42,448 bases of DNA, from assembly GCF_000224415.1 (NCBI RefSeq), contig NZ_AFXQ01000024.1, positions 1-42,448 of the forward strand, given 5' to 3'. A model generated the notes under the pieces. That model was given only the letters and a program-made list of their open reading frames with translations, was not told the origin of the DNA and did no database searches. The position numbers and the translations under genes were made by a program. Below, one piece after another: positions 33,396-42,169 of the stretch. The number at the start of each line of letters is the position of its first letter. Position 1 is the first letter of the stretch. Source of the DNA: Citricoccus sp. CH26A (lineage in GTDB: Bacteria; Actinomycetota; Actinomycetes; Actinomycetales; Micrococcaceae).

Positions 33396-34013
33396 CTACC
33401 CCGTTCCTAGGCGATCGGCCATCCCATCAAGCCAGGCTTCGATCTCCCATTCGATGGGACTGGCTGCAAACCCGCTTGCGCTCAAGACACCCCGAAGAAG
33501 CCACTGGTACTCCTCGTACGCATCAGAGTCCATTTTGCTCCAGACCACACTCGGCCATTTCAGATCCAGTTGAGATTTAGCCTGCTTCGCAACCACGCTG
33601 TCGATGGGTACATGTAAGAACCCAGCGACCTTGTTGGTGCAGTCATCATTGAGGACAAACAGATACTTCGCAGTCATGTTGATCCATTTCTGTGCCTGTC
33701 CATGCGACATGGTGACTCCTTCGTCTTCATAGAAGCGCACCAACATTCGGCGCCAATCTCGATGGCGCCTATCGAAATCCTCCTGACTGGTGATTGGTGG
33801 CAATACGTCTATGACATCGGCCATTACTTTCTGAACCTGATGCCGCACACGGAGAGCACGGTCGGAGTCGAGGACAGCTCGAAGGCGAAGCGTCCGGCTC
33901 ATATCGCGGTACGCTCGGCTGCTCGCAGCCATCCGTCTCCCTCGGTCCGACCGAAGGACTTTCGCACCGAAGTAGTAAACTGACAAAGATCTGGTTCTCC
34001 AGTCGCCGCTCAT
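33396..34013 (-). CDS. Unrecognised 205-residue protein, last gene of the helicase operon
   Basis: I do not recognise this family. Its ATG overlaps the helicase stop (ATGA) and has a strong AAGGAGGG, so it is a real, coupled gene. It is rich in charged and aromatic residues, has no signal peptide and no membrane segment, and is probably cytoplasmic. Visible stretches include FDRRHRDWRRMLVRFYEDEGVTMSHGQAQKWINMTAKYLFVL (about residues 80-120), predicted helical, and a C-terminal WEIEAWLDGMADRL helix. No nuclease or NTPase motif is evident. GC content is lower than in the helicase gene. Its fixed place in the operon suggests an accessory or regulatory subunit of the defence module. Confidence 0.75.
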   Translation of the reverse strand: MSGDWRTRSLSVYYFGAKVLRSDRGRRMAASSRAYRDMSRTLRLRAVLDSDRALRVRHQVQKVMADVIDVLPPITSQEDFDRRHRDWRRMLVRFYEDEGVTMSHGQAQKWINMTAKYLFVLNDDCTNKVAGFLHVPIDSVVAKQAKSQLDLKWPSVVWSKMDSDAYEEYQWLLRGVLSASGFAASPIEWEIEAWLDGMADRLGTG

Positions 34014-37000
34014 CGCAGGCCCTCCTTGTCCGCAGCTTTCCGCTTTTCCCGCTTCTGCCCTCGGCGTGCGCCGTCGTTAGTCAGGCTGTCCTTCAACGGG
34101 AACCTGGGGCTCAAATCAATCCGCAGTTTCGCCGCATCCGGACCCAGGTACCGGATCAGGTCCTCCTGCCGGGGCTGGCCCATGACGAACCGGTAGGCAC
34201 CCAGGGTCGTCCGCAGCTGTGCGTATTGTTTGGCCTCCCGGCTCAGGGGCATCGCCGGCACATACCGCTCGATCGTCGCCCCGTCCGGCAGTGGGAACAC
34301 CCAGTACGGGTTGATCAGCGAGTCGTTCTCAGGCCGCGCCGCTTCGGCAGCGCAGAACATCGCCTCCCACGGGTCTCTCGCCTCCGGAGTCACCGCGCTC
34401 CCCCGGAACACCGCCGCCACGTTCTTGCGCACCGCATGTCCCTTGTATCGGTGGACACGGCCCTCACGCTGCTCCAGGTCCACCGGGTTGCTGGGCAGGT
34501 TCCAGTGCACCACCGCATGGCTGTAGGTGTGGAAGTCCAGGCCTTCCTGCCCCACCGAGGTGCTGGCCATGACGAATGGCCAGAACGGGGAGGTGTACCC
34601 CTCACGAATGGTCGCCTCGCGTTCGACGGCGGCGTCGTTCGACTGGACACGGCCGAAGCGCGCCGCCACGTGTGAGTTCAGGTGCCGTTCGGTCACCGAG
34701 ATCTGACCGCCGGACACTCGCACGTCCTGCACCGTATTCAGGGCAGATCGGATGGACGCGGTAGCCGCGATGCGATCGGCCAGTGCCTCCGCACGCTCGG
34801 CCCGCGGTGCCGAGCCCAGCCCCTCGGACTCGACGAGCGTGTGCACGAACTCGTCGAGCACCGACTGCAGGTTCCCGTCCACGCAGTACCGCAGCACCTG
34901 GTTCCAGTACGAGTCGATGTCCCCACCGGCATCCCCGGTAGCACCACGCACGGCCGAGACGATCTCGGGTTTGTTGAACAGTGACCGCAGGCCCTTCGAC
35001 GCGATGACCGCCGCGAGCCGCAGCTCACGTTCAGTCACCGACCGCACACCGTCCTCGCCACGAGCCAGCGCGCGCAGGGCACAGACATCGGGCCCGCCGA
35101 GCGCCATCTGCGCCAGCACGCGGGCGAGGTCCTCCGGCGGATCCCCCAGTTCGGCGACGTCCGGGTCCATCGCCCACGTCATGTGGTCGACGAGGCGCGA
35201 TCCCTCTCCGCGCTCGTCCTTGAGCCACTGCTGCAACCGCCCGTCGATGCTTCCGTCACCGGCGTACTCGGCATCGAGCAGGTACGGGGCAACGCCGTAC
35301 CACCGCCGCCGGGCGCCCTCGTTCCCGGGCTGCGGACGGATGCCGAGGTCCGTCAACCGCCGTGAGATCCGTTCCTCAACGACGGCGAGCGCCCGGTCGG
35401 GGTCGATCGGCAGCTCCCAGCCGTGCTCGGCCGCGAGGGCGAGCGGATCGCCGAGCCGGGCGAGCGTCACGCTGGGGTACAGCACGGTGAGATTGGGCAG
35501 GTTCCGAGGCAGGTCCTTCTCCGGATCCCAGTTGAAGGACAGGGACACGGCAGTCCGCGGGTCCCCGTAGCGGTGGGTGCGGTCGACGGCGGCCCCGGAC
35601 TCATCACGCATGCGCCGCTCGGCTTCATAGCTGACGAGCGCGGCCACCGCCTTGGGGACGACGGCCCAGGACGAGAAGATCAGCCGCTTCGTGAACCCCT
35701 GCGCCTTCTCCGACGCGAAGACCCCACCGGGTTCGAGGTAGGGCAACGAGGGGGCCACCCACGCCAGTCGCCAGGCCTCATGGTCCATCAGGTCGTCGAC
35801 CAGCACGCGCATCTTGGCGTTCACGCGGTCGATGGGTCGGTACTCGCGGATGCGCTCCCAGTCCAGGAGAGCATTCCGGTGCTCGCGCAGGACCCCCGCC
35901 AGGCCGGCGTCGTGGTGTTCGGCCTGGGTCAGGAACTGTTCCTGGAGCTGGTAGCCGTGTTTGTCCATCAGGTTGGGCGCGTAGGGCGCCGACCGCCAGT
36001 ACTCGAACGGGTCCTGGCCGCCCACGTGGCGGGCGATCGCATCGGCGGCCAGCCACCCCTGGAGGTCGGCCTCCTCGAGCGTCATGGGCCCGAGGCTCCG
36101 TTCCGTGAGCATGCCGTCCCGGTCCGGCGTGGCAGAGAGCCGCTCGGTGCGGGACATGACCTTCCGCAGCGCCGTCTCCACCGCAGAACGCGCTGCCTCC
36201 GCCGTGGCCTGCCCGTCGTCGGTCCGCTGCAGGATGCCCTCGCGCAGCAGGCCGAGCTGCCGGGTGACCTCGCGGGCCTGCTCCTGGCCGGTCAGGAACG
36301 CGATGGTGTCCGTGAAGTCCCGGTAGTGGTCCTCGCCGTCGGGCTCATCGGGGAGCGTGTACATCTTGTACGGCGTCGCGGACAGCACCAGCACCTTGGC
36401 CCGTTCCGTGGTGATGACCCGCTGGGCGAGCCGCTGGGCGTCGGTGAGCCCGTCCGTGCTCGTCTCACCGAGGTTCGGGAACAGCTCCTTGAAGCGCTGG
36501 AACTCGTCCATGATGACCAGGTCCGGGTTCAGCCGGTCGACGGACACCGTGGCCATGGCCATCCGCAACGCCCCGACCAGCAGGTTCCGGCGGTATCGGG
36601 TCGGCCAGGGCCGGTGCCGTTGCCGGGTCCACGCCGCCTGGTCCTCGAGCAATTCGTCCAGAAGTGATTGACCGGTTTCCAGGGGCCCGGGGGTCGTCTC
36701 CAGGTACCCGCGGAAGTCCTCGACCAGCTCCGGGTCCAGATCGGGGCAGTTCGCGGGGTCCTTGGCGGCCTGCCGGAATCTCTCGGTACTCGCCGTGGCC
36801 GCCAGGTACGTGAACCACCCGGACTTCGCCATCTCCCTGGTGCCCAGCACGTGGAGCAGCATCCATCGCAGCAGCGCCCGTTCCGAGGCCTTCCCCGTCG
36901 ACTGCCCGAGATTCAGTGACGTGCCCGGGGTGAAGGCGATCAACTGCATCCGCTGCCGTGCCGTGGCACCCATGGTCGCCGGCAGCATCGTCAGGCGGTC

Positions 37001-37309
37001 CGCGTTGTCCTGCAGCTCTCCCCCGGTCAGTTCGCGCAGACGGCGGAGGTTCTGCCGGGCGATCTGCCCGTTGGAGCAGATGTAGACGATCGTGATGGCC
37101 CGCCCGGTCTCCCACAGGTGGTCGATCGCCCGGGCGGCCACGCCCTTGGCCACCAGCGTCTTGCCCAGGCCCACCTCGTCGGCGACGAGGAAGCGGTCCA
37201 CGAAGTCCTCGTCCAGCCAGAGCCTCCGGTAGGCGTGCTCCACCGTCGCCCGCTGGAACGGCTTCAGGCCGTCGAGGATCCCCTCGACGTCCGGTCGGGT
37301 CTCGGTCAT
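34010..37309 (-). CDS. SNF2-like superfamily 2 helicase/ATPase of a defence-type operon
   Basis: This protein has 1099 residues. The ATG at 37309 follows AGGAGAAG and overlaps the PLD gene's stop (ATGA). Motifs in order: FLVADEVGLGKT (Walker A, residues 40-51), VIMDEFQRF (motif II, Asp268-Glu269), LVLSATPYKMY (motif III, near 315), then a long insert. Next is the second RecA domain with TSVGQEGLDFHTYSHAVVHWNLPSNPVDLEQREGRVHRYKGH (motifs V and VI, near 910-950). This is the SF2 pattern seen in defence helicases that translocate on DNA. No methylase, protease or nuclease motif is visible in the chain, so cleavage probably comes from the PLD partner. It is the third gene of the four-gene operon. 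Confidence 0.9.
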   Translation of the reverse strand: MTETRPDVEGILDGLKPFQRATVEHAYRRLWLDEDFVDRFLVADEVGLGKTLVAKGVAARAIDHLWETGRAITIVYICSNGQIARQNLRRLRELTGGELQDNADRLTMLPATMGATARQRMQLIAFTPGTSLNLGQSTGKASERALLRWMLLHVLGTREMAKSGWFTYLAATASTERFRQAAKDPANCPDLDPELVEDFRGYLETTPGPLETGQSLLDELLEDQAAWTRQRHRPWPTRYRRNLLVGALRMAMATVSVDRLNPDLVIMDEFQRFKELFPNLGETSTDGLTDAQRLAQRVITTERAKVLVLSATPYKMYTLPDEPDGEDHYRDFTDTIAFLTGQEQAREVTRQLGLLREGILQRTDDGQATAEAARSAVETALRKVMSRTERLSATPDRDGMLTERSLGPMTLEEADLQGWLAADAIARHVGGQDPFEYWRSAPYAPNLMDKHGYQLQEQFLTQAEHHDAGLAGVLREHRNALLDWERIREYRPIDRVNAKMRVLVDDLMDHEAWRLAWVAPSLPYLEPGGVFASEKAQGFTKRLIFSSWAVVPKAVAALVSYEAERRMRDESGAAVDRTHRYGDPRTAVSLSFNWDPEKDLPRNLPNLTVLYPSVTLARLGDPLALAAEHGWELPIDPDRALAVVEERISRRLTDLGIRPQPGNEGARRRWYGVAPYLLDAEYAGDGSIDGRLQQWLKDERGEGSRLVDHMTWAMDPDVAELGDPPEDLARVLAQMALGGPDVCALRALARGEDGVRSVTERELRLAAVIASKGLRSLFNKPEIVSAVRGATGDAGGDIDSYWNQVLRYCVDGNLQSVLDEFVHTLVESEGLGSAPRAERAEALADRIAATASIRSALNTVQDVRVSGGQISVTERHLNSHVAARFGRVQSNDAAVEREATIREGYTSPFWPFVMASTSVGQEGLDFHTYSHAVVHWNLPSNPVDLEQREGRVHRYKGHAVRKNVAAVFRGSAVTPEARDPWEAMFCAAEAARPENDSLINPYWVFPLPDGATIERYVPAMPLSREAKQYAQLRTTLGAYRFVMGQPRQEDLIRYLGPDAAKLRIDLSPRFPLKDSLTNDGARRGQKREKRKAADKEGLR

Positions 37310-39183
37310 CGCTTCTCCTCCCGGTGGACCACCCGCAGCACCACGTCCCACATCTGCAGGAACTCCGGCGGGATGAGGTCCTCGGCCCCGGGCATCTCGC
37401 GGAGCTCGGCCACCTGGCGGGCCACCGACCCGAGCGCCTTCGGGTCCCGGCCCGCGGCCCGCACGAGGGGTTCGAACAGCACGATCGGTGGCGGTTCGTG
37501 CCCTACGCCGGCCACACCGGCCCCCTCGAGGTGCTCCGTCACGGCCACCGAGTCGTCCAACCCCGCCGACTCAGACTGCAGCGGATCCATGCCGAGCAGC
37601 AGGGCCAGGTACCGCAGGACCGCCGACGAGCTGGAGAGGAGGGTGGCCAGCACGGCTTGCCGACGGTCCAGCACGTCGCCCCGGAGCCGCATCATCAGGA
37701 TGCAGCGCCGGGTGACCCGCCCGTTCCCTTCTCCTGCCGTGGTCTCGACGGCCAGGTATGGGGTGACGTTCTCCGGTGCGAGCTCCCAGCACTGCTCGGG
37801 GGCCAGGTCCCGGACCTGCGCGGGCACCGTGGCGAGCCAGACGCGCGTCCGGCCGGGGGCGTCGTCGGGGATCTGAAGGCTCAGGCGAGCCTCCACCCGC
37901 TCCTCGCCCACCTCGGCGACCGCCAGCTCGGGACGCTGCCGGGCCAGGTCCCGGTGGAACTCTTCGAGCCGGTAACTGGTGTCGATCGCGGGGTCGGACG
38001 TTCCGTCATCATGCTGCGGGGTGTACGGCTGGAGGATGGCGCCCAGGCCCAGGCTCTCCCGCCCCTCCCCGAGCACCGCGTGGACGCCGCACGTGGCGGT
38101 GGGGCCGGTGAGCACGGCGTTCATCTCCACCCCGCCGCTCCACGCCTGCTGCGTGAGATTGGCACTGCCGGTGACGACCATGGACTGCCCGCCCGGCAGG
38201 TCGAGGACGACAGTCTTGGCGTGCAGCCCATCCAGCCGAATGGCCGACCCAGGATCCTGATCCTGCCCGTCCGGGGCGTCGACGACGGCGGTGAACTCGT
38301 CCACGGTGCGCACGCTGGACTGGTCGTCGTCGCCCTCCTCGACGCCGCGGTGCAGCACGGTGGTCGACCATCCCCCGAGCTGACGCCGGCCCAGCAGGTC
38401 CATGGCCTCGGCCCGGGAGACGAGGGTGGCCTCGGTGGCCGTGCCCCGGATCCGCGTCAGCGTCGAGGAGGACACGAAGGGGCTGATGGCCAACACGCGC
38501 TGCGGATCTTCGGGGAACGGCCAGGGCCTCTCACCGTCCAGGCCGAGCGGCAGCAGGCTGCCGCCGGCGAACGGCTCGGGCGCGGCCAGGTTGACCCCGC
38601 GCAGGGTGCTGGCCAGGTCGGCGACGGCGGCCGCGCGGGCCTCGGGCAGCGGGTCCAGCGTCATGGTGGGCAGGGCGGCGACGACGTCGGCGGCCGGCCC
38701 CGCGGCGATCGTCCCGTTCGGGTCCTCGTCCAGGACCAGGACAGTGTCCCAGGAGTTGTCGAGGGTGAGGTTGCGGCTGGCGATGACGACGCGGTGGTGG
38801 AGGGCACCGTCGTCGGCGGTGAAGCGCACGGCCCACAGCTTGGGATGGAAGAGGTGTCCCTCGTTCGGGGGCATGACCTCGTGGATGCTGTCTTCGAGGA
38901 AGGTGTGGATGCGGCTGTGGCTGGCCGGGACGTGGATGCCGCCGGCCTGGACGAAGACGGTGGTGTGTTCGACGTGGCGCTGGACGGCATCGAGGAGGCG
39001 GACGGGGTCTCCGGAGGCGAGGACGTCGGCGTCGTCCACGTCACCGAGGGAGAATGTCATCGGGGCGATGAGCATGGCCGTGAGGTTGAGGGTGTAGGTG
39101 GTGGCCACGGCGTGGTCCACGCGGTAGCCGGCGGGCGGGCGCAGTGCGTCGGTGAGCAGGACGGTGGTCTCGGGGTGCAGCAT
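37306..39183 (-). CDS. Phospholipase D-like (HKD) nuclease-type protein of a defence operon
   Basis: This protein has 625 residues. The ATG at 39183 shares its first base with the stop of the DUF6361 gene (TGATG). Two HKD-type active sites are visible: HLFHPKLWAV followed by VVIASRNLT (about residues 110-140), and GLHAKTVVLDL followed by VVTGSANLTQQAWSGGVEMN (about 325-360). Paired HxK and S/GxN motifs are what PLD-superfamily nucleases and phosphodiesterases use. No membrane segment or signal is seen, so a cytoplasmic nuclease role is more likely than lipid hydrolysis. Coupling to a helicase gene resembles other antiviral systems with PLD nucleases. Confidence 0.85.
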   Translation of the reverse strand: MLHPETTVLLTDALRPPAGYRVDHAVATTYTLNLTAMLIAPMTFSLGDVDDADVLASGDPVRLLDAVQRHVEHTTVFVQAGGIHVPASHSRIHTFLEDSIHEVMPPNEGHLFHPKLWAVRFTADDGALHHRVVIASRNLTLDNSWDTVLVLDEDPNGTIAAGPAADVVAALPTMTLDPLPEARAAAVADLASTLRGVNLAAPEPFAGGSLLPLGLDGERPWPFPEDPQRVLAISPFVSSSTLTRIRGTATEATLVSRAEAMDLLGRRQLGGWSTTVLHRGVEEGDDDQSSVRTVDEFTAVVDAPDGQDQDPGSAIRLDGLHAKTVVLDLPGGQSMVVTGSANLTQQAWSGGVEMNAVLTGPTATCGVHAVLGEGRESLGLGAILQPYTPQHDDGTSDPAIDTSYRLEEFHRDLARQRPELAVAEVGEERVEARLSLQIPDDAPGRTRVWLATVPAQVRDLAPEQCWELAPENVTPYLAVETTAGEGNGRVTRRCILMMRLRGDVLDRRQAVLATLLSSSSAVLRYLALLLGMDPLQSESAGLDDSVAVTEHLEGAGVAGVGHEPPPIVLFEPLVRAAGRDPKALGSVARQVAELREMPGAEDLIPPEFLQMWDVVLRVVHREEKR

Positions 39184-40424
39184 CAGGCGGCTGCCTCGGC
39201 GTCGTAGAGGTCCTGGAGGTGGCGGCGGGCGTTGGTCCACAGGTAGTCGAAGCGGCTCGTGCCGCTCGCGCCGCTCCAGGCGTCGAGGGCGCGCTGGTTG
39301 CCGGGGGTGAGCCGGGCGCGCGGGCCCTTCTTCTCGCGCTCGCGGGCGACGATCATGTCCCGGAGTTCACCGCTGGTGGTGAGGTCTTCTGCCGCGTCCG
39401 CCGAGTCGACAGCATCGGCCCAGGTGGCGATGAAGTCCTTGGTCGTGTGCGACAGCCGACGTCCTGTCTCCATGACGGTCTGCCAGATCAGCTCGCGGTC
39501 CTGGACCTGGAGGGGTTCAACCGTTTGGACCTCGTCGAACCACTCCCCCACCCGATCGGTGTAGAACGCCGTCAGCGGCGTTCCCTGCTGGTCCTCCTTG
39601 TTCGTGGCCTCCGCCAGTAACAGGTTGTAGAGCAGGCTGGCGCCCTGCGCGTACAGGGCGAACCGGTCGGCACGGTCCACGAGTGCGGCCAGCTCGGGTG
39701 GCAGTTCCTGCCGGATCGCGGGGTCGGCGACGCCGGCCGGCTGGGTCGAGGCGTCCGTCCAGCCCTCCGGCCGGTGGGTCACGAGGTGGGCCAGCAGGGA
39801 GCCGGCCGCGGTGCGCGTGATGGTTTCCTGCAGGTAGTGGGCGTCCTCGGGGCGGAGGGCGAAGGAGGCCTCTCGCAGCAGATTTTCCGGCGAAACCGGC
39901 AGGCGAGGATCCAGGCCGGTCGGCGTCAACCGGGCCGGCTCGTCGGAATCGTCCACACGCGGGACGGTCTTCAACTCCTCGCGGCGCAGCAGCTCTCGTT
40001 CGAAGTACCGGCGGGTCGTGAAGCCGGGTTCGACGATGCGCCAGCGCCCGATCGCGCCCCAGTAGATCTCGCTCGGCAGACGTTGCAGCGTGCGGCCCGC
40101 GTCGCGGCCGATGACGCCCAGGGATTCCCCACCCCGCTTCAGGGCCTCGATGAGCTGGAACTCGTGCTCGCGGAACTGTGTCTGCATCCTGCCCACGGTG
40201 TCCCGGTAGCGTGCCTCCTGCAGCAGCCATGGCAGGAACAGCACATAGCGCAGCCGGGTCTGGATGGACGAGACCCCGGGGAACAGGGTGTACGAGAACG
40301 CATCCCGGATCGCGCCGAACCCCAGGTCGTCGAGAGTCGTCTCATCGCGGAACTGGTCGACGGCCTCCATCATGCGCCGCCTCTGCTCCGGGTCAATGGC
40401 GAGCCAGCCGAAGGAGGAGGTCAT
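39183..40424 (-). CDS. DUF6361 family protein, first gene of the defence-type operon
   Basis: This protein has 413 residues from the ATG at 40424. The opening SSFGWLAIDPEQRRRMMEAVDQF and the following LDDLGFGAIRDAFSYTLFPGVSSIQTRLRYVLFLPWLLQ match the DUF6361 family, whose function is not known to me. The rest is helical and charged. It has no clear ribosome binding site; ATG lies about 10 nt after a -10-like GATACA, so the mRNA may be leaderless. Family members occur beside helicase and PLD genes, so a role in target recognition or assembly is a guess only. Confidence 0.82.
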   Translation of the reverse strand: MTSSFGWLAIDPEQRRRMMEAVDQFRDETTLDDLGFGAIRDAFSYTLFPGVSSIQTRLRYVLFLPWLLQEARYRDTVGRMQTQFREHEFQLIEALKRGGESLGVIGRDAGRTLQRLPSEIYWGAIGRWRIVEPGFTTRRYFERELLRREELKTVPRVDDSDEPARLTPTGLDPRLPVSPENLLREASFALRPEDAHYLQETITRTAAGSLLAHLVTHRPEGWTDASTQPAGVADPAIRQELPPELAALVDRADRFALYAQGASLLYNLLLAEATNKEDQQGTPLTAFYTDRVGEWFDEVQTVEPLQVQDRELIWQTVMETGRRLSHTTKDFIATWADAVDSADAAEDLTTSGELRDMIVAREREKKGPRARLTPGNQRALDAWSGASGTSRFDYLWTNARRHLQDLYDAEAAA

Positions 40425-40539
40425 GAAGATCGTTGTATCACCAATGCCGCGATGTTTGATTAGAGCGCGCCCCCACCGACTTCTGCGTCGCAAACTTTTG
40501 TTTGAGTAAATTGCGAATTCATCTCATACTATGAGACGT
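40425..40539. promoter_or_regulatory. Divergent promoter region with possible leaderless starts
   Basis: On the plus strand TTGAGT (40502-40507) and CATACT (40525-40530) are 17 bp apart. The ATG at 40540 lies where transcription would begin. On the minus strand a GATACA lies 9 nt before the ATG at 40424. Neither gene has a convincing Shine-Dalgarno sequence. The region is more AT-rich than its surroundings. Confidence 0.4.
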
Positions 40540-41793
40540 ATGAGCAGCCTTTCGCTTGAAAACCTCAATTTCACGGCAATAGATTTCGAAACGGCAAACT
40601 CTAACCGCGCTTCTGTTTGCTCGGTCGGCCTTGTGAAGGTACGCGCGGGCCAGATCGTTGAATCAATGCACCAACTTGTGTGTCCGCCGGAGCACTTCAG
40701 CGACTTCTCACCACGCAATGTGGAAATCCACGGGATAACTCCCGAACTGGTGGCCAATACTCCAACATGGGACCGCGTCTACGGACTCGTTAGAGCCTTC
40801 GCGGGAGAAGATGACTGGGTCGCTCACAACGCACCCTTTGACCGATCAGTTATGCAAGAGTCCTCGAGTATTTACGACTTGGATTGGCCCGAAGGGTACT
40901 GGTTCGACACTCTTCGGGCGTCTCGAGAGTTGCTTACTCTCTCGACATATTCGTTGCCATTTGTCGCCTCCCACCTTGGCATCGAGGAGGCCCATCACCA
41001 CCATGCCGAGCAAGATGCCCTGCAGGCAGCACGTATCGCCATAGAACTTGCTCGGCGAGCTGGAGCACCGACCCTCGAGAGCCTCAGAGAAGCATTGGCT
41101 TCCTCTACCCTTCCTGGGCGGCAGGAGCGCACCGCACCCGGTGATTTCTCGTCATTGGAAGGCATCTCACCTTTGCAAGGAGAGGTAGTTGTATTCACGG
41201 GGAAACTACAGACAGTGACTCGCAAGGAAGCACAATCTCTGGTTGTAAGCTTGGGTGGTTCAGCCAAGGGATCGATAACCAAAGACACCACATTGGTTGT
41301 TACCGGGGATTTTGACCCTAGAACTTTTCGTCCCGGTGCCAAGTTGACCGACAAACTTGAGAAGGCTCAGCGGATGGCTGAAGCCGGAATCCCGATTGAG
41401 ATTCTGACCGAGGTTGACTTCTTAGAACGCATTCAAGTCACCAGAGATGCCCTTGAAGCGGCAACGCGCGCCCAACGTGCATCAACTCGTCAGAACTGGC
41501 TTCCCCAGTATGTTTCCGAACAGGCTAAAAACTCCATCGCCCCAGAGGGCGACTACTGGTCATGGCTCAGGAACGCGTTGAGGCATCCGAACGGCACTTC
41601 GGCCGGGGGCGATCTATGTGTTCGATGCGGTTCGTCCATCGACCCCAAGTCCCCATGGCAGTACAGGGAAAGGCACGTCTGCTCCGGAGACTGCAATGAG
41701 GCTCTCAAGCGAGCTGCTAAGAAGGCGTGGAAGAGCCAAGGCGTCAGCATGCCACCTTCTCCCACCTACGACCCTCGATGGAACGTGAGGTAA
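40540..41793 (+). CDS. DEDDh exonuclease with BRCT domain and C-terminal zinc finger
   Basis: This protein has 417 residues from the ATG at 40540 (an ATG at 40531 is also in frame). Residues 8-170 are a DnaQ-like 3'-5' exonuclease: FTAIDFETAN gives Asp/Glu, VAHNAPFD the next Asp, and HHHAEQDALQAA the His-x4-Asp of the DEDDh type. A BRCT domain follows at about 210-295 (LQGEVVVFTGKLQTVTRKEAQSLVVSLGGSAKGSITKDTTLVV). The C-terminus has a CVRCGSSIDP...HVCSGDC four-cysteine zinc site. Exonuclease-BRCT fusions probably act on DNA ends. Base composition is clearly lower in GC than nearby genes, which suggests transfer. It may or may not belong to the divergent operon. Confidence 0.88.
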   Translation: MSSLSLENLNFTAIDFETANSNRASVCSVGLVKVRAGQIVESMHQLVCPPEHFSDFSPRNVEIHGITPELVANTPTWDRVYGLVRAFAGEDDWVAHNAPFDRSVMQESSSIYDLDWPEGYWFDTLRASRELLTLSTYSLPFVASHLGIEEAHHHHAEQDALQAARIAIELARRAGAPTLESLREALASSTLPGRQERTAPGDFSSLEGISPLQGEVVVFTGKLQTVTRKEAQSLVVSLGGSAKGSITKDTTLVVTGDFDPRTFRPGAKLTDKLEKAQRMAEAGIPIEILTEVDFLERIQVTRDALEAATRAQRASTRQNWLPQYVSEQAKNSIAPEGDYWSWLRNALRHPNGTSAGGDLCVRCGSSIDPKSPWQYRERHVCSGDCNEALKRAAKKAWKSQGVSMPPSPTYDPRWNVR

Positions 41794-41851
41794 TCCTTGT
41801 CCTCATGTCTGGTACGCCGCTGCCCCCGCGTCTATCGGATAGCGTCGCCAT

Positions 41852-42169
41852 ATGGACCCCCACACTCAGGAACTGATCCGGAACATGGTCGCCGAGCGGG
41901 AGTGGGGCCAGTTCCACACACCGGAGAACCTCGCCAAGAGCATCGCGGTTGAAGCCGGTGAACTCCTCGAGTGTTTCCAGTGGAATGGCACCCCCGACGA
42001 CGCAGCAGTTCAGTCAGAGCTGGCGGACGTGCTGACGTATTGCTTCCTACTGGCCGACGCCCTTGACCTCGACGTCGACCAGATTGTCCAGGACAAGACG
42101 AATGTCACCCGGGCCAAGTACCCCGTGGAGAAAGCACAGGGACGGAGCACAAAGTATGACCGACTTTGA
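41852..42169 (+). CDS. MazG-like nucleotide pyrophosphohydrolase
   Basis: This protein has 105 residues, a normal length for the small MazG-like group. The metal-binding helices carry SIAVEAGELLECFQW (ExxE, residues about 30-44) and SELADVLTYCFLLADAL (ExxD, about 55-71). Such proteins hydrolyse (d)NTPs to monophosphates. The start has little ribosome binding site. The last 14 nt overlap the next gene's start, so the two are coupled. The pair of MazG-like protein and GIY-YIG/DUF2075-type protein is one I recognise from accessory regions; nucleotide depletion in phage defence is a possible role, not shown here. Confidence 0.88.
   Translation: MDPHTQELIRNMVAEREWGQFHTPENLAKSIAVEAGELLECFQWNGTPDDAAVQSELADVLTYCFLLADALDLDVDQIVQDKTNVTRAKYPVEKAQGRSTKYDRL

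Noticed and set aside
34010-39183. DISARM system
   Set aside because: A helicase and a PLD protein are shared features, but no methyltransferase or DUF1998 protein is present, and DUF6361 is not a DISARM component that I know.
37324-39207. 627-residue open frame opposite the PLD gene
   Set aside because: Low-complexity Gly/Val/Asp/His composition without motifs; the minus-strand gene has two HKD sites and coupled overlaps at both ends.
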